Positions 53,653-64,000 of a DNA stretch of 64,000 nucleotides are shown piece after piece. The stretch spans positions 2,460,125 to 2,524,124 of the forward strand of contig RPFO01000130.1 of NCBI GenBank assembly GCA_009746045.1, given 5' to 3'. A program made the position numbers and the translations under genes. Within the stretch, counting starts at the first letter, position 1, and each line of letters starts with the position of its first letter. The notes below the pieces were generated by a model that did no database searches, was not told the origin of the DNA, and was given only the letters and a program-made list of their open reading frames with translations. This DNA comes from Mesostigma viride (taxonomy: Eukaryota; Streptophyta; Mesostigmatophyceae; Mesostigmatales; Mesostigmataceae).

Positions 53653-54157
53653 TAACTACGATTTATGAAGCCCGAAAACTTTGGCCGAGGCCGTAGGCCG
53701 AAGGTGGGGCCGTCCCCCGCGCCCCCTAGCGCGGGAGCGGACGACGTCCAGGACCGTAGCGAGTTGGCCAATCGGCGTAGTCCAAAGAAAATCCCCAAAC
53801 CTTGGAGATCGAGTCTCACATCTCCTGAACGGGTGCTGAAACGCTGAACATGTTCAGACTTTTGCGGGCAGGTGGGGCGTCTCGCCAATCCGCGCGGCCT
53901 CAGGAATTACGGCGCGTTGACTCTTTTAAACGTCAAACAAGCTACTGGCGAATGGATCTCTCCTAAACTTTTCGCCGTTTCCCGTTGCACCACTTTGGAC
54001 AAGGGGACCAACCGGTGCACGCCGTTTTGAATTACGCGCTCGAGGTTAGGGCCACAACGTCAATGGAATGCGATTTTCTGAACGGATGGATCAAATTTGC
54101 AGGACGGTTGGAAGGTTCAGAGCCGAACTGGCGTTCAGTCAGGGTGGGGCGAAATAG
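53653..54157. repeat. Type 1 unit, 5' part, before E copy C
   Basis: Runs through the GCTACTGGCGAATGG middle to GCGAAATAG (54,149-54,157), where E is inserted. Confidence 0.88.
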
Positions 54158-57100
54158 CAGTGGGAACTGGGAATTATTGGCAAAGCGTGCGGCATGCTCG
54201 GGGCGAAAAACAAAGTGACGTGCTGCGCGAGCAATTTTCCTTGTGCTGGCTGGCGATGGCAGGCAACGTAGGCTAGAAAATTGGGATGGGGAATGCGCAG
54301 CCATGGTTTTATACGTCAAAATTTTATGTTTGAAGAGCAAGTGCGAAATTTTATGAGCTGGAGGTGCGTCAACGGAGTGATACCTGCGTGGGAGAGGTCC
54401 GTGTCGCTATGGCGACCTGGAAATGGAATGTCGTTGTAGATTTAGGTATTGTAGTATCATGCTTAACTGCTTTACGTATTGGGTGCCTAGTGAAATCAGT
54501 TTGCTGTTCGTGGAAGGCTTGGGGTGTGGCCAACGAGCTTCTGCTGTCGCCACATCATATTGGAAAGAACGCTGGATTTTTTGCCACGGGACGTAACCGG
54601 CGATGCCGATGGTGAGGCGTTTGTTTCGATGACCGGGGTAGTACCTGCTCTCTTTCTGATGCATTTTCATGGTTGCGTTCTTTCCATTTCGCCGAATCCA
54701 CCTAGTCGCAGCAAAGACATAGCGTAGCAAGGGTCTGCGTTTTATTTTCTTAGCCGTGCAGGACGCCATCTTCATGGTCCTTCGCATGTCCTGTGTGAAC
54801 GTCCGTTGCCCAAGGATCTGTGATGCTTTTTTCTGGAATATACTGGGCGGTGAAAGCCCCTCTGGATGCTTGCCTGGTCACGGGTTTGGGGCGTCATTTA
54901 CTGCTGTACTGGCTGACATTCATGGTGCTTTCTGCGTAAGCTGACTTGCTTCGCACGTGGATTTTGACTGGACTGAAGAGCGCGTCTGGTAGCATGTTTA
55001 CGTGGTGTATAAGGTGATCAATCAACCATTTGTTTATAGAAGGTGTGACAATAGAAGGTGTGTTATATATTTCTTCATCAAGCATGTCAAAAGTAATCTC
55101 CACTCGCTTACAACCTGAATTTTGCTTTGCTGGGTCTGCTGTGTTTGTGTCTCACTGTGCAGGCTATCCCCTTGGTTGATCAACCAGGTGATTTTTGGTG
55201 GCAGCGGGGCCATATACTCTTCTTGGCGTTTTTCATCCATGGCATGTCAACCAACGCATGCATGCCAGCCCCTCCCACACCCACGCACACATGTTAGCTA
55301 TACCCCACAAACCCACGCATGGATTCCAGCCACCCCCCACATGCCCGCATGCATGCCAGCCACCCCACCAATCCACGCACGCATGCCAGCCACCCCCACA
55401 CCCACGCACGCATGCCAGCCACCCCACAACCCACTTATGCATTCCAGCAACCCCCACAGCCACTTACGCATGCCAGCCACCCCCCACCCCCACGCACGCA
55501 TGGCAGCCACCCCACGAACCCACGCACGCGTGCCAGCCCCCCCTTAAAACCACGCATGCATGGCAGCTCCCCACCACACCCACGCATGCATGCCACTCCC
55601 CCCGCCAACCACCCACGCATGCCAGCCCCCCGACACACGCGTGGCAGCCCCCCCCACACCCACGCACGCATGCCAGCCCTACCCCACATGCAGGCATGCA
55701 TGCCAGCCACCCCCCACACCCACGCATGCATGCCAGCCCCTCCCACACCCACGCCCGCATGCCAGCTACCCCACAAACCCACGCATGCATGCCAGCGACC
55801 CCCCACATGCACGCATGCATGCCAGCCACCCCACCAACCCACGCACGCATGCCAGCCCATCACAAACCCACTTATGCATGCCAGCCACCCCCCACACCCA
55901 CGTACGCATGCCAGCCACCCCACACACCCACGCACGCATGGCAGCCACCCCACCAACCCACACACGCGTGCCAGCCCCCCCCTAACCCCACGCATGCATG
56001 GCAGCCCCCCACCACACCCACGCATGCATGCCACTCCCCCCCCACACCCACGCACGCATGCGAGCCCCCCCCACACCCACGCACGCATGAGAGCCCCCCC
56101 CACACCCACGCACGCATGCCAGCCCCACCCCACATGCAGGCATGCATGCCAGCCACCCCCCACACCCACGCATGCATGCCAGCCCCTCCCACACCCACGC
56201 CCGCATGCCAGCTACCCCACAAACCCACGCATGCATGCCAGCGACCCCCCACATGCACGCATGCATGCCAGCCACCCCACCAACCCACGCACGCATGCCA
56301 GCCCATCACAAACCCACTTATGCATGCCAGCCACCCCCCACACCCACGCACGCATGCCAGCCACCCCACACACCCACGCACGCATGGCAGCCACCCCACG
56401 AACCCACACACGCGTGCCAGCCCCCCCTAACCCCACTTATGCATGGCAGCCCCCCACCACACCCACGCATGCATGCCACTCCCCCCCCACACCCACGCAC
56501 GCATGCGAGCCCCCCCCACACCCACGCACGCATGCGAGGCCCCCCCACACCCACGCAAGCATGCCAGCCCCCCCCCATGAAGTCATAGTGGGCACCACGG
56601 AGTCATGCTATGATTTAATTTTTTCAATTTCATAATGGGAATGACGGATGGTGCATGTGTGAACAAAGGAATGAAAGGATTGCCACTCAATGAATATTAA
56701 TTAATGATGAAAATGGGAGTTTGCATGGGAGTGTTTGGTCCTTATGGCTGGCTTGCAAAAAGCAGTACCCAAATTTCGAAGTATTTGACAGCGAAATATC
56801 TGTAAAGTATATCGCATGGTATAATTAATTAATGAATGGTACGCTGAAATTCATTGTGCGGGCTCTCTCTGCATGTGATAAACAATTTTAGCTTTGAGGG
56901 CATGCAACAAGACATGCTAGCATTAAAATGAAATTAAATTATAACATGACTAGTTGGGAGATCATGTACGACATGTAGCATAATTACGTACATGGCCACA
57001 ATTGTGCCAATCAGGGCCCTCCTCTAGGTAGACTGTGCTAGGCAATTAGAATTAGACAAATAAGGTCATTCAAAAAGGTTTAATTCTTCACCTACCTCCA

Positions 57101-57167
57101 TCCATCCAGCAAGGGAATATGTTAGCCAGTGCTACATGATGATCTCCCAACGGAGTCATGTTATGAT
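54158..57167. mobile_element. Interspersed element E, copy C (complete, 3,010 bp)
   Basis: Starts CAGTGGGAACTGGG and ends GTCATGTTATGAT. It is flanked by GCGAAATAG on both sides (54,149-54,157 and 57,168-57,176), while uninterrupted type 1 units have this 9-mer once, so it is a target duplication. No terminal inverted repeat and no conserved coding frame are seen; class unknown (a non-TIR MULE derivative or a retroposon are candidates). Confidence 0.8.
55254..56578. repeat. GCATGC minisatellite inside E copy C
   Basis: About 44 units; nearly the same as the copy D array and slightly different from copies A and B. Confidence 0.95.
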
Positions 57168-57619
57168 GCGAAATAGTTCAGGATAAAATTTGTCAGAATT
57201 TCACCGGCGATACGAACGTAACGAAATTTCCAAGTATCCGACGCCGAAATATCATTGTTGTATCGAATGGTATGCTGAAATTCATTGTGGTTCTGTCCGA
57301 GCTGACAAATTTGTCAGAAATTTCATTTTCGATACGAACGTGACGAAATTTCCAAGTATCTCACGCTCGGAGAGCTTCCACGGTGTTCACGGGGAAGGGT
57401 CCGTTGCGCGTGGCGCACGGCGGCGGTTCGTCCCGGTCGGAATCGTCCGCCCGCGCGTCCTCCGTGGAAGGGTCTTGGCGCGTCGCGCGGGCCGGTGCGG
57501 TTGGCGCCCAGAAGGTCGACTATCGGCCTCTGGGCCGCTAGCGGCGAGTCACGTCCTCTCAAGTCGGGGAGGGGGGGCGATAGCCCCCCCTCCCCCACTT
57601 TTTTCTTGTCCCCTAATGT
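57168..57619. repeat. Type 1 unit, 3' part after E copy C
   Basis: Sub-repeats, U1 module and hairpin, hinge CTTGTCCCCTAATG. Confidence 0.88.
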
Positions 57620-58123
57620 AACTACGATTTATGAAGCCCGAAAACTTTGGCCGAGGCCGTAGGCCGAAGGTGGGGCCGTCCCCCGCGCCCCCTAGCGCGG
57701 GAGCGGACGACGTCCAGGACCGTAGCGAGATGGCCAATCGGCGTAGTACAAAGAAAATCCCCAAACCTTGGAGATCGAGTCTCACATCTCCTGAACGGGT
57801 GCTGAAACGCTGAACATGTTCAGACTTTTGCGGGCAGGTGGGGCGTCTCGCCAATCCGCGCGGCCTCAGGAATTACGGCGCGTTGACTCTTTTAAACGTC
57901 AAACAAGCTACTGGCGAATGGATCTCTCCTAAACTTTTCCCAGTTTCCCGTTGCACCACTTTGGACAAGGGGACCAACCGGTGCACGCCGTTTTGAATAA
58001 CGCGCTCGAGGTTAGGGCCACAACGTCAATGGAATGCGATTTTCTGAACGGATGGATCAAATTTGCAGGACGGTTGGAAGGTTCAGAGCCGAACTGGCGT
58101 TCAGTCAGGGTGGGGCGAAATAG
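57620..58123. repeat. Type 1 unit, 5' part, before E copy D
   Basis: Copy of 53,653-54,157, period about 3,966 bp, ending in GCGAAATAG (58,115-58,123). Confidence 0.88.
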
Positions 58124-61100
58124 CAGTGGGAACTGGGAATTATTGGCAAAGCGTGCGGCATGCTCGGGGCGAAAAACAAAGTGACGTGCTGCGCGAGCAA
58201 TTTTCCTTGTGCTGGCTGGCGATGGCAGGCAACGTAGGCTAGAAAATTGGGATGGGGAATGCGCAGCCATGGTTTTATACGTCAAAATTTTATGTTTGAA
58301 GAGCAAGTGCGAAATTTTATGAGCTGGAGGTGCGTCAACGGAGTGATACCTGCGTGGGAGAGGTCCGTGTCGCTATGGCGACCTGGAAATGGAATGTCGT
58401 TGTAGATTTAGGTATTGTAGTATCATGCTTAACTGCTTTACGTATTGGGTGCCTAGTGAAATCAGTTTGCTGTTCGTGGAAGGCTTGGGGTGTGGCCAAC
58501 GAGCTTCTGCTGTCGCCACATCATATTGGAAAGAACGCTGGATTTTTTGCCACGGGACGTAACCGGCGATGCCGATGGTGAGGCGTTTGTTTCGATGACC
58601 GGGGTAGTACCTGCTCTCTTTCTGATGCATTTTCATGGTTGCGTTCTTTCCATTTCGCCGAATCCACCTAGTCGCAGCAAAGACATAGCGTAGCAAGGGT
58701 CTGCGTTTTATTTTCTTAGCCGTGCAGGACGCCATCTTCATGGTCCTTCGCATGTCCTGTGTGAACGTCCGTTGCCCAAGGATCTGTGATGCTTTTTTCT
58801 GGAATATACTGGGCGGTGAAAGCCCCTCTGGATGCTTGCCTGGTCACGGGTTTGGGGCGTCATTTACTGCTGTACTGGCTGACATTCATGGTGCTTTCTG
58901 CGTAAGCTGACTTGCTTCGCACGTGGATTTTGACTGGACTGAAGAGCGCGTCTGGTAGCATGTTTACGTGGTGTATAAGGTGATCAATCAACCATTTGTT
59001 TATAGAAGGTGTGACAATAGAAGGTGTGTTATATATTTCTTCATCAAGCATGTCAAAAGTAATCTCCACTCGCTTACAACCTGAATTTTGCTTTGCTGGG
59101 TCTGCTGTGTTTGTGTCTCACTGTGCAGGCTATCCCCTTGGTTGATCAACCAGGTGATTTTTGGTGGCAGCGGGGCCATATACTCTTCTTGGCGTTTTTC
59201 ATCCATGGCATGTCAACCAACGCATGCATGCCAGCCCCTCCCACACCCACGCACACATGTTAGCTATACCCCACAAACCCACGCATGGATTCCAGCCACC
59301 CCCCACATGCCCGCATGCATGCCAGCCACCCCACCAATCCACGCACGCATGCCAGCCACCCCCACACCCACGCACGCATGCCAGCCACCCCACAACCCAC
59401 TTATGCATTCCAGCAACCCCCACAGCCACTTACGCATGCCAGCCACCCCCCACCCCCACGCACGCATGGCAGCCACCCCACGAACCCACGCACGCGTGCC
59501 AGCCCCCCCTTAAAACCACGCATGCATGGCAGCTCCCCACCACACCCACGCATGCATGCCACTCCCCCCGCCAACCACCCACGCATGCCAGCCCCCCGAC
59601 ACACGCATGGCAGCCCCCCCCACACCCACGCACGCATGCCAGCCCTACCCCACATGCAGGCATGCATGCCAGCCACCCCCCACACCCACGCATGCATGCC
59701 AGCCCCTCCCACACCCACGCCCGCATGCCAGCTACCCCACAAACCCACGCATGCATGCCAGCGACCCCCCACATGCACGCATGCATGCCAGCCACCCCAC
59801 CAACCCACGCACGCATGCCAGCCCATCACAAACCCACTTATGCATGCCAGCCACCCCCCACACCCACGTACGCATGCCAGCCACCCCACACACCCACGCA
59901 CGCATGGCAGCCACCCCACCAACCCACACACGCGTGCCAGCCCCCCCCTAACCCCACGCATGCATGGCAGCCCCCCACCACACCCACGCATGCATGCCAC
60001 TCCCCCCCACACCCACGCACGCATGCGAGCCCCCCCCACACCCACGCACGCATGAGAGCCCCCCCCACACCCACGCACGCATGCCAGCCCCACCCCACAT
60101 GCAGGCATGCATGCCAGCCACCCCCCACACCCACGCATGCATGCCAGCCCCTCCCACACCCACGCCCGCATGCCAGCTACCCCACAAACCCACGCATGCA
60201 TGCCAGCGACCCCCCACATGCACGCATGCATGCCAGCCACCCCACCAACCCACGCACGCATGCCAGCCCATCACAAACCCACTTATGCATGCCAGCCACC
60301 CCCCACACCCACGCACGCATGCCAGCCACCCCACACACCCACGCACGCATGGCAGCCACCCCACGAACCCACACACGCGTGCCAGCCCCCCCCTAACCCC
60401 ACTTATGCATGGCAGCCCCCCACCACACCCACGCATGCATGCCACTCCCCCCCCACACCCACGCACGCATGCGAGCCCCCCCCACACCCACGCACGCATG
60501 CGAGGCCCCCCCACACCCACGCAAGCATGCCAGCCCCCCCCCATGAAGTCATAGTGGGCACCACGGAGTCATGCTATGATTTAATTTTTTCAATTTCATA
60601 ATGGGAATGACGGATGGTGCATGTGTGAACAAAGGAATGAAAGGATTGCCACTCAATGAATATTAATTAATGATGAAAATGGGAGTTTGCATGGGAGTGT
60701 TTGGTCCTTATGGCTGGCTTGCAAAAAGCAGTACCCAAATTTCGAAGTATTTGACAGCGAAATATCTGTAAAGTATATCGCATGGTATAATTAATTAATG
60801 AATGGTACGCTGAAATTCATTGTGCGGGCTCTCTCTGCATGTGATAAACAATTTTAGCTTTGAGGGCATGCAACAAGACATGCTAGCATTAAAATGAAAT
60901 TAAATTATAACATGACTAGTTGGGAGATCATGTACGACATGTAGCATAATTACGTACATGGCCACAATTGTGCCAATCAGGGCCCTCCTCTAGGTAGACT
61001 GTGCTAGGCAATTAGAATTAGACAAATAAGGTCATTCAAAAAGGTTTAATTCTTCACCTACCTCCATCCATCCAGCAAGGGAATATGTTAGCCAGTGCTA

Positions 61101-61133
61101 CATGATGATCTCCCAACGGAGTCATGTTATGAT
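58124..61133. mobile_element. Interspersed element E, copy D (complete, 3,010 bp)
   Basis: Same length and ends as copy C, with the same flanking GCGAAATAG pair (58,115-58,123; 61,134-61,142). Copies C and D therefore arose by tandem duplication of a satellite unit already carrying E. Confidence 0.82.
59220..60543. repeat. GCATGC minisatellite inside E copy D
   Basis: One base shorter overall than copy C, with scattered C-run length differences. Confidence 0.95.
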
Positions 61134-61585
61134 GCGAAATAGTTCAGGATAAAATTTGTCAGAATTTCACCGGCGATACGAACGTAACGAAATTTCCAAG
61201 TATCCGACGCCGAAATATCATTGTTGTATCGAATGGTATGCTGAAATTCATTGTGGTTCTGTCCGAGCTGACAAATTTGTCAGAAATTTCATTTTCGATA
61301 CGAACGTGACGAAATTTCCAAGTATCTCACGCTCGGAGAGCTTCCACGGTGTTCACGGGGAAGGGTCCGTTGCGCGTGGCGCACGGCGGCGGTTCGTCCC
61401 GGTCGGAATCGTCCGCCCGCGCGTCCTCCGTGGAAGGGTCTTGGCGCGTCGCGCGGGCCGGTGCGGTTGGCGCCCAGAAGGTCGACTATCGGCCTCTGGG
61501 CCGCTAGCGGCGAGTCACGTCCTCTCAAGTCGGGGAGGGGGGCGATAGCCCCCCCTCCCCCACTTTTTTCTTGTCCCCTTCTAGT
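61134..61585. repeat. Type 1 unit, 3' part after E copy D
   Basis: Sub-repeats and U1; the hairpin has one G fewer than most copies; hinge CTTGTCCCCTTCTAG. Confidence 0.88.
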
Positions 61586-62704
61586 AACTACGATTAACCC
61601 CAACGCAAAAGTTTGGCAAACCGTGAGGCCCGAAAAGTGGCCCGTACGAGAACCGCGAGCGCAGGGCGGCCGATAGTCAGGGCGATCCGGAGATCCGCGG
61701 TGGCGCCCAATCGGGGCAGTTGCCCGAAAAGTGGCAAACTAGGCAGATCGACTGTCAGGAGTTCTGAACGGGGTCTGAAACGGCAGTTACGTCCAGATCC
61801 GGTTCAGCACTTTTGCGGGCAGATGGGAGGCCAGCCAATGGCCGCGGCCAGATAAAAATACGGAACCCGGCACGATGTTGACTTCTTCGCGGGCGTCAAA
61901 CTCTGTGTCGCGAATCAAACAACCCGCCCGCGGTTACAGGATGTGGGACGCGGAAGTACAAAAACTTCGAAGTATTGAACCCGCCGTCCCAAGTTGCGTA
62001 GAGTTCAGTGCGGCAAGTCGACGTAATGTCCAGAAAATGTTTTGAAACCGTAACACGTTGGGCGTTATGGCCGTTTTCCTGTCCGCATTTCGTTCAGAAA
62101 CCGTTTTACTGAACGTTTCCGTTGCAATTTTTTAGTCAGACCGAAATTTAAGTCTGAACGTGATCTGACTTAATTTTAGTTGAAAAGTACACGCAAAATT
62201 TGAGTTGCAGGAGCGGAGCGTAGTACGATGCTTGCTGGACGAACTTTGCGAGATTCTGAGCCGATTCTGGATTCAGCGCAGAGAGAATCTAAATTTTGCT
62301 GAAATCAAAAGTGCTACGAAATTTTGCCCTGAACGCATGCTAAATTCGGCCTGAAATCGTTTTTGGTTGAGCGGTCACTAGTTTCGAGCAATAAAAACGA
62401 ATTTAGGCCGAGTTCAGGCCGAATTTTCGTAGTTCCGAGGAATAAAAATTTATTTGGAAGATTTCCCCGTGAGGGACGGAGCGTGGGATCGACGGTGCGG
62501 CGGGCCGGCGCGAGCGCGCGCGATGGGAAGCCCCCCAAGGAAGGCCGCCGAGCGTTCGCCCCCCGGCGTAGGGGCCGGCCCGGTAGGCGGGCGCTCCGCC
62601 CGGCGGGTCGAAGCTTTCGGCGAAGGCCTCAGGGCCCCTGGTGGCGTAGTGCGTCCGAATTCGTGGGGGGCCTTGGCCCCCCCACCTTGTCCCCTAATGT
62701 AACT
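61586..62704. repeat. Type 2 satellite unit
   Basis: Close copy of 49,238-50,356 ending in U2 and its hairpin. Confidence 0.88.
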
Positions 62705-64000
62705 ACGATTTAGGAAGCCCGAAAACTTTGGCCGAGGCCGTAGGCCGAAGGTGGGGCCGTCCCCCGCGCCCCCTAGCGCGGGAGCGGACGACGTCCAGGA
62801 CCGTAGCGAGATGGCCAATCGCCGTAGTACAAAGAAAATCCCCAAACCTTGGAGATCGAGTCTCACATCTCCTGAACGGGTGCTGAAACGCTGAACATGT
62901 TCAGACTTTTGCGGGCAGGTGGGGCGTCTCGCCAATCCGCGCGGCCTCAGGAATTACGGCGCGTTGACTCTTTTAAACGTCAAACAAGCTACTGGCGAAT
63001 GGATCTCTCCTAAACTTTTCCCAGTTTCCCGTTGCACCACTTTGGACAAGGGGACCAACCGGTGCACGCCGTTTCGAATAACGCGCTCGAATAACGGCCA
63101 CAACGTGAATGGAATGCGATTTTCTGAACGGATTGATCAAATTTGCAGGACGGTTGGAAGGTTCACAGCCGAACTGCCGTTCAGTCAGGGTGGTGCGAAA
63201 TAGTTGAGGATAAAATTTGTCAGAATTTCACTGGCGATACGAACGTAACGAAATTTCCAAGTATCCGACGCGAATGGTATGCGGAAATTGATTGTGGTTC
63301 AGTCCGAGCGGAGAAATTTGTCAGAATTTCACTGGCGATACGAACGTAACGAAATTTCCAAGTATCCGACGCCGAAATATCATTGTTGTATCGAATGGTA
63401 TGCTGAAATTCATTGTGGTCAAGTCCGAGCTGAAAATTTGTCAGAAATTTCATTTTCGATACGAACGTGACGAAATTTCCAAGTATCTCACGCTCGGAGA
63501 GCTTCCACGGTGTTGACGGGGAAGGGTCCGTTGCGCGTGGCGCACGGCGGCGGTTCGTCCCGGTCGGAATCGTCCGCCCGCGCGTCCTCCGTGGAAGGGT
63601 CTTGGCGCGTCGCGCGGGCCGGTGCGGTTGGCGCCCAGAAGGTCGACTATCGGCCTCTGGGCCGCTAGCGGCGAGTCACGTCCTCTCAAGTCGGGGAGGG
63701 GGGGCGATAGCCCCCCCTCCCCCACTTTTTTCTTGTCCCCTACTAGTAACTACGATTTATGACGCCCGAAAACTTTGGCCGCGGCCGTAGGCCGGAAGTG
63801 GGGCCGTCCCCCGCGCCCCCTAGCGCGGGAGCGGACGACGTCCAGGACCGTAGCGAGATGGCCAGTCGGCGTAGTACAAAGAAAATCCCCAAACCTTGGA
63901 GATCGAGTCTCAGGAATTCTGAACGGGTGCTGAAACGCTGAACATGTTCAGACTTTTGCGGGCAGGTGGGGCGTCTCGCCAATCCGCGCGGCCTCAGGAC
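62705..64000. repeat. Type 1 units: one complete, one cut by the window end
   Basis: A complete unit to about 63,745 (with U1 and hairpin), then the first 250 bp of the next, which carries its own variant (GTCTCAGGAATTCTGAACGG). The array continues beyond the window. Confidence 0.9.

Overview
The window is eukaryotic nuclear DNA. Its genes are GC-rich, split by introns with GT...AG ends that are almost all phase 0, and built from eukaryotic transposon domains (Helitron Rep, PIF1-type helicase, RPA-like OB folds, USP-like peptidase folds). The flanks are intron-like, AT-rich or satellite DNA. There are no operons, rRNA or tRNA. An alga or other protist with GC-rich coding DNA fits best (the RPA-like companion gene is typical of plant and algal Helitrons), but the species cannot be named from this sequence.

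Region 1 (1-13,504): a Helitron-type rolling-circle transposon gene. After a 40-bp minisatellite, exons encode the HUH Rep nuclease (596-2002, 2203-2499, 4633-4680), a PIF1-like helicase (4796-6571, 6745-7389) and an acidic linker (7558-8077). A last large exon (8997-11,180) can be spliced in frame and encodes two USP (peptidase C19)-like folds: an N-terminal one without a catalytic Cys and a C-terminal one with Cys and His boxes. A diverged second copy of this double-USP block follows at 11,232-13,504, split by a frameshift. Introns 2 and 8 carry the same 185-bp minisatellite. A Rep-Hel-(pseudoUSP-USP) Helitron is the most unusual thing here.

Region 2 (13,505-25,300): intergenic DNA with CA-rich GCATGC minisatellites, an unrecognised minus-strand gene (18,209-16,782), and a second Helitron-related locus. 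There an RPA70-like ssDNA-binding gene (19,304-20,636) runs in frame into a 2,689-bp copy of the helicase half of the first Helitron (20,687-23,375). That copy has no indel and only scattered substitutions relative to 4864-7552. A 47-codon tail after the copy (23,376-23,519) may be the displaced 3' end of the RPA gene.

Region 3 (26,090-64,000): a modular tandem-repeat landscape without convincing genes. Units of about 1.05 kb (type 1) and 1.12 kb (type 2) start at AACTACGAT and end in a GC-rich hairpin plus CTTGTCCCC. Type 1 forms a nearly perfect 8-unit array at 27,293-35,683 with a 1,049-bp period. Four copies of a ~3-kb interspersed element ('E', with a 9-bp target duplication and a large internal minisatellite) sit inside type 1 units; a fifth, diverged copy at 36,412-39,500 carries (CAGC)n arrays instead. 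One E copy is itself interrupted by a 587-bp CACTA-type element (46,933-47,519) whose interior resembles the type 1 satellite in inverted orientation.
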